From contig CAWBSM010000001.1 of NCBI GenBank assembly GCA_963791455.1, positions 434,001 to 498,000 on the forward strand: DNA of 64,000 bases. Reading direction: 5' to 3'. How positions within the stretch are numbered: the stretch's first letter is position 1; the number at the start of each line of letters is the position of its first letter. Positions 56,540 to 64,000 of the stretch are shown here, in pieces. Source of the stretch: Bog-473 sp963791455. GTDB taxonomy: Bacteria > Actinomycetota > Acidimicrobiia > Acidimicrobiales > RAAP-2. Below the pieces are notes generated by a model, which saw only the letters and a list, made by a program, of their open reading frames with translations, did no database searches and was not told where the DNA came from. Both the position numbers and the translations under genes were made by a program.

Positions 56540-56555
56540 TCCCGCACACGCGGGA
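56540..56555. other. Leader hairpin upstream of the acyl-CoA dehydrogenase gene
   Basis: TCCCGC-ACAC-GCGGGA, a perfect six-pair stem four bases before the AAAGGAGGG ribosome-binding region. It could affect initiation; small and unproven. Confidence 0.35.
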
Positions 56556-56574
56556 TGGCAAAGGAGGGCGCACG

Positions 56575-57789
56575 ATGTCCGATTACTCGCTCGAGCTGAA
56601 CGAGGACCAGCTCCAGATTCAGAAGTGGGTCCACGAGTTCGCCGAGAACGTGGTGCGCCCAGCCGGTCGCGAATGGGACGAACGGGAAGAGACGCCCTGG
56701 CCGATCATCGAGGAGGCGGCCAAGAACGGGCTGTACTCCTTCGACTTTGTGGCCCAGTGCTTCTCCGATCCGACCGGCCTCCTCATGTGCCTCGTGAACG
56801 AGGAGATGAGCTGGGGCGACGCCGGAATCGCCTTGGCCATATTCGGTTCCACGCTGGCCGTGGCAGGGATCTTTGCCAACGGGACGCCCGAGCAGATCGG
56901 CGAGTGGATCCCGCAGTGCTTCGGGACGTCCGAGGACGTGAAGCTGGCCGCCTTCGGCGTGTCCGAGCCTGACGCCGGCTCGGACGTCTCCTCCCTCAAG
57001 TCGCGCGCCGTTTACGACGAGGCCAAGGACGAGTGGGTGCTCAACGGCACCAAGACCTGGATCACCAACGGCGGCATCGCAAACACCCACGTGCTCGTGC
57101 TCTCCGTCGACCCTTCGCTCGGCAGCCGCGGCCAGGCCAGCTTCGTGGTGCCTGAGGGCACGCCGGGGATCTCCCAGGGGCAGAAGTTCAAGAAGATGGG
57201 CATTCGGGCGTCGCACACCGCAGAGGTCGTGTTGGACGATTGCCGGGTCCCCGGACGCTGTCTCCTGGGGGGCAAGGAGAAGCTCGACGCGCGCCTGGCC
57301 CGGGCCAAAGAGGGCAAGAAGACCTCCACTCAGGCCGCCATGGCCACCTTCGAGGCGTCCCGCCCCATCGTCGGCGCCCAGGCGGTCGGGATCGCCCGGG
57401 CCGCCTACGAGTACACGCTCGACTACGCCAAGGAGCGCAAGCAGTTCGGGCGGGCCATCATCGAGAACCAGGCCATCGCCTTCAAGCTGGCCGACATGAA
57501 GATGCACACTGACGCTGCTCGACTCCTCGTGCACCGCGCCGCCAACATGGCCACCACGGGCAAGAAGTTCGAGAACGGTGAGGGTTCCATGTCCAAGCTC
57601 TACGCCGGCGAGAACGCCGTCTGGGTGACCGAGCAGGCCATCCAGATCCTGGGTGGTTACGGCTATGTCCGCGAGTACCCGGTCGAGCAATGGCACCGCG
57701 ACTCGAAGATCTACACCATCTTCGAGGGAACATCAGAAATACAGCGCCTCGTCATCAGTCGGGCCATCAGCGGTATCCACATCAACTGA
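56575..57789 (+). CDS. Acyl-CoA dehydrogenase
   Basis: A 404-residue enzyme with AAFGVSEPDAGSDVSSLKSR, GTKTWITNGGIANTHVLVLS, QILGGYGYVREYPVEQWHRDSKIY and catalytic Glu in TIFEGTSEIQ, the complete medium/short-chain pattern (FadE). It catalyses alpha,beta-dehydrogenation of acyl-CoA and transfers electrons to ETF. AAAGGAGGG precedes the ATG. Its last ~86 bases, including the catalytic-Glu codon and stop, are copied almost exactly 3.4 kb downstream. Confidence 0.95.
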   Translation: MSDYSLELNEDQLQIQKWVHEFAENVVRPAGREWDEREETPWPIIEEAAKNGLYSFDFVAQCFSDPTGLLMCLVNEEMSWGDAGIALAIFGSTLAVAGIFANGTPEQIGEWIPQCFGTSEDVKLAAFGVSEPDAGSDVSSLKSRAVYDEAKDEWVLNGTKTWITNGGIANTHVLVLSVDPSLGSRGQASFVVPEGTPGISQGQKFKKMGIRASHTAEVVLDDCRVPGRCLLGGKEKLDARLARAKEGKKTSTQAAMATFEASRPIVGAQAVGIARAAYEYTLDYAKERKQFGRAIIENQAIAFKLADMKMHTDAARLLVHRAANMATTGKKFENGEGSMSKLYAGENAVWVTEQAIQILGGYGYVREYPVEQWHRDSKIYTIFEGTSEIQRLVISRAISGIHIN

Positions 57790-57795
57790 CCGACC
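57704..57795 (+). repeat. Direct repeat, copy A (3' end of acyl-CoA dehydrogenase)
   Basis: Covers the last ~28 codons, the stop and six bases beyond. It matches copy B with two substitutions and one single-base gap over ~92 bases. Copy A is the functional gene end. Confidence 0.9.
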
Positions 57796-57822
57796 AGGGG
57801 AAATAGGCGATTTGGCCGAGCT

Positions 57823-57850
57823 GCCAAGTCGGCCCTCGGAGCGACTTGGC
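57823..57850 (+). terminator. Hairpin downstream of acyl-CoA dehydrogenase
   Basis: GCCAAGTCG and CGACTTGGC pair perfectly over nine bases with a 10-base loop, 33 bases after the stop codon and just past repeat copy A. No T-tract. Confidence 0.5.
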
Positions 57851-58035
57851 CAGACCCGGAAAGCGACAGGGATCGTTTCTGTCGCGATTTCTGTCGCGCG
57901 GTGAGTCCGGCTCTCCGTGCCAGCGCGCGTCTGGTCCGGACCCGGCCTCAAGATGCCGCGTGAGCGACTGCAACCCACTCTGCGCTCCGTGCGGCGCTCC
58001 GGGTACTGTGCCGCAGTGGACGAAGGAGCGCGCCC

Positions 58036-58434
58036 ATGCCCACGATTACTGGTGGCCACCACATTGCACTGACGGTCCGCAACGCGGACGCGAGCTCTGC
58101 ATGGTACTGCGAGCTGTTCGGCTTGCAGGTCGTCCTGGAGGGTGACGATCCGACCGTACGATTCCGCGTGCTCGCCGACCCGGAGTCCGGCTGGGTGCTG
58201 GGCGTGCGCCAGTATCACGGCCACGAGGACGGTGCGTTCGACGAGCTGCGCACGGGCCTCGACCACTTCGCATTCGGAGTGAGCTCCCTGGCGGAGCTCC
58301 AGGCCTGGGCGGAGAGGCTGCGAGAAATAGGCGTGATCCACTCTCCGATCGCCGAGACCCCGATCGGGACCGTCATCGTGTTCCGCGATCCTGACAACAT
58401 CCAACTGGAGTTCTGGCTACCCGCAGGTCAATGA
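58036..58434 (+). CDS. VOC family protein
   Basis: A 132-residue glyoxalase/bleomycin-resistance fold: GGHHIALTVRNADASSAWYCELFG at the start, TGLDHFAFGVSSLAELQAW in the middle and FRDPDNIQLEFWLPAG at the end, with the typical His/Glu metal positions. Function unknown. AAGGAGCG precedes the ATG. Its stop overlaps the ATG of the cyclase/ATPase gene (ATGA), so this protein is co-translated with it and could be its ligand-binding or detoxifying partner. Confidence 0.88.
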   Translation: MPTITGGHHIALTVRNADASSAWYCELFGLQVVLEGDDPTVRFRVLADPESGWVLGVRQYHGHEDGAFDELRTGLDHFAFGVSSLAELQAWAERLREIGVIHSPIAETPIGTVIVFRDPDNIQLEFWLPAGQ

Positions 58435-61079
58435 CGGCACCGTCGCTGCCAGAGGGCGTCGTGACCTTTCTGTTCACCGACATCGAGGGCTCGACCCAGC
58501 TGCTGAACCGGCTTGGCGACCGCTATGCGCACGTGCTGATGCGTCATCGCGAGCTCGTCGACCAGGCAATCACGGCGCACGAGGGCGTCGTCGTGCGCAC
58601 CGAGGGCGATGCCTTCTTCGCAGCGTTCCAAAAGGCGTCGACAGCTGTGGCAGCCGCCATTGCCGCGCAGCACGACCTGACCAAGGAGCCGTGGCCACCG
58701 AACTCGCCGCTGCGGGTCCGCATGGGGCTGCACTCGGGGGAGGCGGACCTAGTCCGCGGCGACTACGTCGGTCTCTCCGTGCACGTGGCGGCACGCGTGT
58801 CGGCGGCCGCGAACGGCGGGCAGATCCTGATCACCGAGGCGACCGCAGAGCTCGCGGGGAACCCGGACACCAGCGATCTCGGGCGGCATGTGCTCAAAGA
58901 TGTCGGCGACTTCCGTCTTCTGCAGCTGCGGGCGCCTGGCCTTCCCGATACATTCCCTGCGCCGCGCAGCTTGTCCGCACCGAACAACATCCCCTCACCG
59001 GTGGACTCCTTCGTGGGCCGGCAGACCGAGATGGCAGGGGTGGCCAAGGCGATTGACGCCCACCGGCTCGTGACGCTGACCGGCGCCGGCGGCAGTGGGA
59101 AGACGAGGCTCGCCCTAGAGACCGCTTCCTCTGCTTTGGCCGAGTTTCCCGATGGCGTTTGGCTCGTGCCCCTGGGGACTGTCGATGCGGCGGACCGGGT
59201 CGTCGAAGCGGTCGCGCAGGCGCTCCACGTGAGCGACCGCCCGGATGAGTCAAGCTCCGAGACGCTCGTGGAGTGGTTGCGGAACCGCGAAGCGCTCCTC
59301 GTCCTCGACAACTGCGAGCACGTCGTCGAGTCCGTGGCCTCCTTCTGTGAGCGCTTCTTGCCCGCGTGTCCCCACCTGCATGTTCTGGCCACCAGCCGGG
59401 AGGTCCTCGGGGCGCGCGGTGAGCACGCGATCCGGACACCCCCTCTCACGGTGCCCGAGAACCCGGTCGTTGCAGCCCACTCCGACGCGGTGCAGCTGTT
59501 CATTGAGCGCGCGACCGCAGCAGTTCCGACTCTCGCCATGGAGGAAGTGGACCTTGCAGTCGTGACCCAGGTATGCCGCCGGCTGGACGGGCTGCCCCTC
59601 GCGATAGAGCTGGCGGCTGCGCGCCTGCGATCGCTCTCGCTCACACAACTCGAGTCCAGGTTGGACGACCGCTTCCGCCTGCTCACGGGCAATCGACATG
59701 CCGAAGTGCACAGGCAACAGACGCTTCAAGCAGTCGTCGCCTGGAGCTACGACCTGCTCGACGACAGAGAAAAGCTGGTGTTCTCCCGGCTGGCGGTGTT
59801 CCCTGACCACTTCACGCTCGACATGGCGGAAGCCGTCGCGTCGGGCCCACCCGTCGACGCCCGAGACGTCGTGGACCTCCTCTCGCGCCTCGTCGACAAG
59901 TCCCTGGTGACCACGGTCATGGCCGCCGACGGTCTGCGCTTTACGCTCCTCGAGACGTTGCGCCAATACGGCTTGGACCGACTGGACGACGACGGTGCGC
60001 TCGAGGCGAATCGGGAGCGCCTCTTCGACTGGGCTATGAGCGGCGTGGAAGATCTCTCGTCGAAGATGCGCACTCCGGCCCAGGACGACGCACTTCGACG
60101 GGCCACACTCGACGCCACGACCTATCGCACGACCATGCAGTGGGCCGCCGACCACGACCGACCCGTGGCCGCCCTCCGGATCGTGAGCCTCGCGCCGATC
60201 ATCCACCACCGGGGCGAACGTCGGTCGGCCATCCTCGAGTGCCTGGAGGCGGCTGAGCGCCTGGGGTCGGTGGACCACCTGGCTGCTGGAGAAGCATGGG
60301 CCGCCGTCGGGAACATCGCCTTCGAGCAGGCCGACCCGGCGGCCTCGCGGGAGGCGAACAACCGTGCCTTCGAGCATTTTCGTGCGGCGGGCCGCAGCAG
60401 GCTCGCGGCGTGGTCCAGGTACCTCAACGTGCATTCCGCATGGATCGCCGGTGACCTCGACGAGGTCGACCGTTGCGTTGCGGAGGCGATCGCATACTTC
60501 CGCGACGAAGGCGACGACATGGGGCTCGGCTACACGCTGTGGGTGGCGTCGCTCCGTAGCTCGGATCTGGACGCGGCCAGCGACATGGCGGGAGAGGCGG
60601 ACCAGCTCCTACGCAGGGCTGGGGTCCCGATGGGGATCGCGCACAATGTCGAGGGGCGCGGCATCATCGCCTACGAGCGAGGTGACGTGGCCGCTGCAGC
60701 CAAGTTCGTCTCCGAAGCGGTGCAGTTGTTCGCCTTCTACGAGAACCTCGGGTGTACGGCACACGCGCTGGAGGCCGCAGCGGTCGTGGTAGAGGACACT
60801 GGCGCCTCAGCAAGTTCGGTTCAGGTCGAGCTCGTGACGGCCGCCGAGGAGTTCCGGGCCCAGAGCGGGCAGGGCCACCGCCCGTGGGAGATCCGGGCGC
60901 GGCTCGGGGCGCTCGAAGACCACATCGCTACAATGGGAGACGCGGAGTACGCAATGGCCAGGGAGACCGGCCGTCAGTACGACCTGACTACGGCGGCGTC
61001 AATCGCGACGCAGGCTCTCCTTTCCGCGGCCGACCGGCATCCAGAGAATGGCGCGCAGCGAGCGGGCCAGGTGCCCTAG
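58431..61079 (+). CDS. Adenylate/guanylate cyclase fused to a STAND-type ATPase
   Basis: An 882-residue regulator. A class III cyclase domain is N-terminal with metal Asp D17 (FLFTDIEGST) and D60 (TEGDAFFAAF), followed by GLSVHVAARVSAAANGGQIL; the usual transition-state Asn is His here, while Arg is kept. A P-loop NTPase follows with G218-AGGSGKT-225 and LLVLDNCEHV, then a long helical TPR-like C-terminus. This architecture is common in actinobacteria, and many members have reduced cyclase activity. The ligand is unknown; its partner may be the VOC protein in front. The ORF overlaps it by four bases. Confidence 0.9.
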   Translation: MTAPSLPEGVVTFLFTDIEGSTQLLNRLGDRYAHVLMRHRELVDQAITAHEGVVVRTEGDAFFAAFQKASTAVAAAIAAQHDLTKEPWPPNSPLRVRMGLHSGEADLVRGDYVGLSVHVAARVSAAANGGQILITEATAELAGNPDTSDLGRHVLKDVGDFRLLQLRAPGLPDTFPAPRSLSAPNNIPSPVDSFVGRQTEMAGVAKAIDAHRLVTLTGAGGSGKTRLALETASSALAEFPDGVWLVPLGTVDAADRVVEAVAQALHVSDRPDESSSETLVEWLRNREALLVLDNCEHVVESVASFCERFLPACPHLHVLATSREVLGARGEHAIRTPPLTVPENPVVAAHSDAVQLFIERATAAVPTLAMEEVDLAVVTQVCRRLDGLPLAIELAAARLRSLSLTQLESRLDDRFRLLTGNRHAEVHRQQTLQAVVAWSYDLLDDREKLVFSRLAVFPDHFTLDMAEAVASGPPVDARDVVDLLSRLVDKSLVTTVMAADGLRFTLLETLRQYGLDRLDDDGALEANRERLFDWAMSGVEDLSSKMRTPAQDDALRRATLDATTYRTTMQWAADHDRPVAALRIVSLAPIIHHRGERRSAILECLEAAERLGSVDHLAAGEAWAAVGNIAFEQADPAASREANNRAFEHFRAAGRSRLAAWSRYLNVHSAWIAGDLDEVDRCVAEAIAYFRDEGDDMGLGYTLWVASLRSSDLDAASDMAGEADQLLRRAGVPMGIAHNVEGRGIIAYERGDVAAAAKFVSEAVQLFAFYENLGCTAHALEAAAVVVEDTGASASSVQVELVTAAEEFRAQSGQGHRPWEIRARLGALEDHIATMGDAEYAMARETGRQYDLTTAASIATQALLSAADRHPENGAQRAGQVP

Positions 61080-61130
61080 AGGACCGAGAGGCCAGACTCT
61101 GATGCTCCCCGACGACCGGTCGGTGTAATA

Positions 61131-61223
61131 CGAAGATCTACACCATCTTCGAGGGAACATCAGAAAAACAGCGCCTCGTCATCAGTCGGGCCATCAGCGG
61201 TATCCACATAAACTGATCCGACC
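61131..61223 (+). repeat. Direct repeat, copy B (orphan 3' end of acyl-CoA dehydrogenase)
   Basis: Reproduces 28 C-terminal codons and stop of the enzyme (KIYTIFEGTSE then K in place of I), with two substitutions and one inserted base compared with copy A. It has no upstream gene body, lies 51 bases after the cyclase/ATPase stop, and ends just before the next gene's 3' end. Confidence 0.9.
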
Positions 61224-61243
61224 GTGGCCCTCGGCCGCGGGAG

Positions 61244-62182
61244 TCAGCGCACGGCGAAGGCCCGGAAGTAGTGGCCTTCGTCGAGGTCTTCGACGAGCCC
61301 GGGATGCACCGGAGCCCAGCCCAACTGCCGTCGGGTCATGACACTCGAGGCAGGGCTGTCCATCGCGACGAGTGGACCGAGGAACCCGAAGTGTTGGCCT
61401 GCGTCTTCGGGGGAGACGGAAACCACCGGGACGTCCAGGTGGCGTCCGATCACCTCGGCGACCTGGCGGAGGGCGACGCCTTCTTCGGCGACCGCGTGCA
61501 GCGCCGAACCGGCGGGGGCCTTCTCCAACGCCAAGCGGAAGGCGAGCGCGACATCGAGGCGATGGCTCGCCGGCCACCGGTTGGAACCGTCGCCAACGTA
61601 ACCGGCAACACCTTTGTCGCGGGCGGTTGCGACCAGCATTGCCATGAAGCCGTTGTCGCCCGCGCCGTGACACGTGGGAGGAAGCCGCATCGCCGATGAG
61701 CGGATGCCGCGTTCGGCGAGCGCGAGCGTGAGCTGCGCGGTGCCCCTCCTGGTGAGCAGACCACCCCCCAGCGCAGCCGCAGCCGGCTCGCGATCGCGCC
61801 CGTCGAGCTCCGTCGCCACACCGTGCGCTGCGAGCCCGAGGACTCCGGAAGCAATGAGGAAGGGCCGGTCGGACCCTGCGAGCGCCTCGCCGAACGTCTC
61901 GACGGCGCGGCGGTCCGCATCGGCGGGACCGGCGAAGTCCCCCGAGAAAGCAAGGTCGTGCTTGAACGCGAGGTGGATCACGCCATCGGACGCTTCAGCG
62001 CCCGCTCGCAGCACGTCGAGGTCGTCGATCGTGCCCCGGAGGACATCCGCCCCGGCGACAGCGAGGGCCTCGGCCGAGGCGTCCGAGCGCGCCAGCCCGA
62101 CGACTGAGTGCCCGGCGCCGATGAGCTCGGGAACGACGGCCGAGCCGATCCAACCCGACGCGCCGGTGACGAAAACACGCAT
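61244..62182 (-). CDS. NAD-dependent epimerase/dehydratase (extended SDR)
   Basis: A 312-residue extended SDR: MRVFVTGASGWIGSAVVPEL, VIHLAFKHDLAFSG, a middle DREPAAAALGGGLLTRR and GDGSNRWPASHRLDVALAFRLAL, the atypical-SDR pattern of many NAD-binding sugar or ether reductase-like proteins. Active-site Tyr-x3-Lys is not obvious, so catalysis may be atypical. GGAGG precedes the ATG. Divergent from a TetR gene with two operator-like sites between, so it is very likely the regulated target. Confidence 0.87.
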   Translation of the reverse strand: MRVFVTGASGWIGSAVVPELIGAGHSVVGLARSDASAEALAVAGADVLRGTIDDLDVLRAGAEASDGVIHLAFKHDLAFSGDFAGPADADRRAVETFGEALAGSDRPFLIASGVLGLAAHGVATELDGRDREPAAAALGGGLLTRRGTAQLTLALAERGIRSSAMRLPPTCHGAGDNGFMAMLVATARDKGVAGYVGDGSNRWPASHRLDVALAFRLALEKAPAGSALHAVAEEGVALRQVAEVIGRHLDVPVVSVSPEDAGQHFGFLGPLVAMDSPASSVMTRRQLGWAPVHPGLVEDLDEGHYFRAFAVR

Positions 62183-62227
62183 GAGAACCTCCAAGAGTTT
62201 CGGTCGTCCCCGCCCACGAGAGCGAGG

Positions 62228-62250
62228 ATGATGTCAGTTGCTGTCATCAT
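62228..62250. promoter_or_regulatory. TetR operator site 1
   Basis: Palindrome with arms ATGATG and CATCAT outside and CAG/CTG inside (ATGATG-n-CAG-n3-CTG-n-CATCAT). It lies in the divergent spacer nearer the epimerase gene. Confidence 0.7.
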
Positions 62251-62260
62251 CCTACTCCTT

Positions 62261-62277
62261 ATGTCAGTCGCTGTCAT
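62261..62277. promoter_or_regulatory. TetR operator site 2
   Basis: ATG-n-CAG-n3-CTG-n-CAT, the same core as site 1 and 30 bases (about three helical turns) from it, centre to centre. It lies 22 bases before the TetR start. Confidence 0.7.
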
Positions 62278-62299
62278 CACCGATTACTAGGATTGATGC

Positions 62300-62866
62300 A
62301 TGGCTCGATGGGAACCGGACAGTCGAGGGAGGCTCGAGCGGGCCGCCATGGCGCTCTATGGGGAGCGGGGTTTCGAGAACACCACCGTCGCCGAGATCGC
62401 CGAGCGGGCCGGGCTGACCGAGCGGACCTTCTTCCGGCACTTCACCGACAAGCGGGAGGTTCTCTTCGGAGGGGCGGGAGCGCTGCAAGAGGCGTTGGTC
62501 GATGCCGTCGCGGCAGCACCAGAATCGGCGGCACCGTTCGACTCGGTCAAAGCGGCCCTCGAGGCTGCGGGCGTGCTCTTCCAGGGTCGCCGTGATTTCG
62601 CCCGACAGCGTCAAGCGGTGATCGCGGCGAACGCGGAGTTGCGCCAGCGCGAGCTGATCAAACTCGCGGCACTCGCCGCTGCCCTCGCTGACGCGTTGCG
62701 CCGTCGCGGCGTCAAGGATCCGGCCGCGAGCCTGAGTGCCGAGGCGGGCATCGCCGTGTTCAAGGTGGCGTTCGAACGCTGGGTCGAAGAGTCCAATCAA
62801 AGAGACCTCTCGGAGCTCATGCGAGAGTCGCTCGACGAGCTGAAAGCCGTGACCGCCGGCGCGTGA
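62300..62866 (+). CDS. TetR family transcriptional regulator
   Basis: A 188-residue TetR protein with the HTH TTVAEIAERAGLTERTFFRHF followed by DKREVLFGGAGALQEALV. The ligand domain has no recognisable signature. It is divergent from the epimerase gene across two matching palindromes, implying repression of both, with a ligand probably related to the enzyme's substrate. Confidence 0.9.
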   Translation: MARWEPDSRGRLERAAMALYGERGFENTTVAEIAERAGLTERTFFRHFTDKREVLFGGAGALQEALVDAVAAAPESAAPFDSVKAALEAAGVLFQGRRDFARQRQAVIAANAELRQRELIKLAALAAALADALRRRGVKDPAASLSAEAGIAVFKVAFERWVEESNQRDLSELMRESLDELKAVTAGA

Positions 62867-62919
62867 CCATCTGATTCCCAACTCCACCGAGCTCGCGGAG
62901 CTGGCCGACGTCGGCGCGT

Positions 62920-63639
62920 CTAGGGGTGCGGTCGTTCGGACGTAGCCACCTCGCCGGCCGGTGCGGCATCGGCACCCGCATCGGCATCCGCACCGGCCAC
63001 CAGACCGTGCCGGTGGGCGTACACCGCCGCCTGGGCGCGGTCGCGGCTGTTGGTCTTGGCGAAGATCCGATTCACGTGCGTCTTGACGGTCGCCTCGGCG
63101 ACGAAGAGTCGCGCCGCGATCTCGGTGTTCGACAGGCCGGCGGCGATCAGCGCGAGGACCTCGGCCTCGCGGTCGGTCAGCCCGTCGGGGAGTGGCGCCG
63201 GATCGGTGGGGTTTGCGGTGGGCGCCTGCTGCGCCGCCCTGAGCAACGCCGCCTGGGCGGCCGGGTCGAGCACCGACTGCCCCGCCACGGCCGCCTCGAG
63301 CGCCCGCTGGATGTCGTCGCGGGACGCGTCCTTCGTGAGGTAGCCGGCCGCGCCGGCGGAGAGGCCGGCCATGATGGACTCGTCGTCGGCGAAGGTCGTC
63401 AGCACGACGACGGGGAGGGCAGGATGCCGTTCCCGCAGCGCCCGGGTGGCGTCCACGCCGTCCATCCGGGGCATACGCAGGTCCATGAGCACCACGTCGG
63501 GCGCCTGGGTGGCGACCAGATCCAACGCCTCGAGGCCGTCGCCGGCCAGACCGACCACCTCGGTGTCGGCGAACCCACCCACAATGGTCGCCAGACCTTC
63601 GCGGACCACCCTCTGGTCGTCCGCGATGATGACCCTCAC
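62920..63639 (-). CDS. NarL/FixJ-type response regulator
   Basis: A 239-residue REC plus LuxR-type HTH protein: VIIADDQRVVREGL, phospho-Asp D53 in VVLMDLRMPRMDG, AAGYLTKDASRDDIQ, and the HTH LTDREAEVLALIAAGLSNTE with VKTHVNRIFAKTNSRDRAQA. The GTG start overlaps the kinase stop by four bases (GTGA), so kinase and regulator are coupled. The tail beyond the HTH is Ala/Asp-rich and variable. Confidence 0.93.
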   Translation of the reverse strand: MRVIIADDQRVVREGLATIVGGFADTEVVGLAGDGLEALDLVATQAPDVVLMDLRMPRMDGVDATRALRERHPALPVVVLTTFADDESIMAGLSAGAAGYLTKDASRDDIQRALEAAVAGQSVLDPAAQAALLRAAQQAPTANPTDPAPLPDGLTDREAEVLALIAAGLSNTEIAARLFVAEATVKTHVNRIFAKTNSRDRAQAAVYAHRHGLVAGADADAGADAAPAGEVATSERPHP

Positions 63640-64000
63640 GACGCGGCCTCTCGGCGCGCCGCCGCCGCCGGGGCGCCGCCGAGCGGTACCGCTGCGGTGA
63701 CGCGCCAACCCGATGCCGTCGGCCCCGAGTCGACCTCGCCGCCCAAGAGCTCCAGGCGCTCGGCGATGCCACGCAGGCCGAACCCGCCGCCGCTCCGCGC
63801 CAGCACGGTGGGCGCGGTGTGGGTCGAAGCATCGTTGTCGATGTGCAGCGACACGGCGTCGGGCGACCAGGTCAGGGCGACCGAGGTCGGTGCGCCCGGC
63901 GCGTGTTTCATGACGTTGGTGAGCGCCTCTTGGGCGACCCGGTAGAGACCGAGCACCGCCGGCGCCGGGAGCCGCACCGGCGGGCCCGACTCGGTGAAGG
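63636..64000 (-). CDS. Sensor histidine kinase, C-terminal fragment
   Basis: The 5' part lies beyond the window; about 121 codons to the stop are visible. They show the ATPase part of a NarX/DesK-type (HisKA_3) kinase: LYRVAQEALTNVMKHAPGAP (N box) and GGGFGLRGIAERLELLGGEV (G box), ending in a Pro/Ala tail. It would phosphorylate the co-translated NarL-type regulator. The input domain is not visible. Confidence 0.88.
   Translation of the reverse strand, partial: FTESGPPVRLPAPAVLGLYRVAQEALTNVMKHAPGAPTSVALTWSPDAVSLHIDNDASTHTAPTVLARSGGGFGLRGIAERLELLGGEVDSGPTASGWRVTAAVPLGGAPAAAARREAAS

Noticed and set aside
57796..61130. A classical integrative element
   Set aside because: The bracketed segment contains only the VOC and cyclase/ATPase genes. 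No integrase, transposase, terminal inverted repeats or short target duplication were found, so only the direct repeat is reported.

Overview
The window is GC-rich, gene-dense, chromosomal-looking DNA that uses many GTG starts. The gene set points to an actinobacterium: F420/flavin-dependent luciferase-like oxidoreductases, a WS/DGAT wax-ester/triacylglycerol synthase, a covalent-FAD cholesterol oxidase, a CsoR-type copper sensor, a class 1 encapsulin, many TetR regulators and a WhiG/FliA-type sigma factor. An acidimicrobial or similar soil or water lineage fits, but there is no rRNA gene here to confirm it. I found no tRNA, rRNA, CRISPR array, integrase or transposase.

Layout. 1-2.3 kb: an ArsR regulator tail, an AI-2E-type permease and a broken GAP/SfLAP membrane protein. 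2.3-7.1 kb (minus): an acetolactate-synthase-like ThDP enzyme, a GH1 glycosidase and a TAT-exported type II cholesterol oxidase. 7.5-12.2 kb (plus): FtsH, a possible small membrane protein, then a SnoaL-like/SDR/LLM oxidoreductase set. 12.1-13.4 kb (minus): an encapsulin shell with its encapsulated-ferritin cargo, an iron-storage compartment. 13.6-17.8 kb: pirin, a RibD-like reductase, a fructosamine-kinase-like protein, two alpha/beta hydrolases and an overlooked 41-residue acidic protein. 18-22.4 kb: a phosphorelay of hybrid kinase, HPt protein and REC-GGDEF diguanylate cyclase. 22.4-27.1 kb: TetR, a ferritin-like protein with an LLM oxidoreductase, and a CsoR-controlled ArsP/YHS permease. 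27.2-37.5 kb: redox and lipid enzymes, a lipoprotein made of two copies of one domain, a frameshifted PPK2 and a GDT1-type transporter. 37.5-44.2 kb: two OmpR-type regulators without a kinase, the sigma factor, glutamate decarboxylase, a K+-channel-like protein and a DUF1269 protein. 44.4-57.8 kb: housekeeping and lipid genes (fhs, two acyl-CoA dehydrogenases, tsaD/tsaC, WS/DGAT, valS, cysS). 57.8-61.1 kb: a VOC protein and a cyclase/STAND-ATPase gene flanked by two copies of the acyl-CoA dehydrogenase 3' end. 61.2-64 kb: an SDR/TetR divergent pair with two operators, and a NarL-type two-component system cut by the window edge.

The strongest points for follow-up are the ~92-bp direct repeat that brackets the VOC/cyclase cassette and looks like an integration or recombination scar, the encapsulin whose reading frame runs ~55 codons past the usual end, and four loci (GAP/SfLAP, encapsulin, Ig-like secreted protein, PPK2) that look indel-altered. 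The last group is either real decay or local sequence error.
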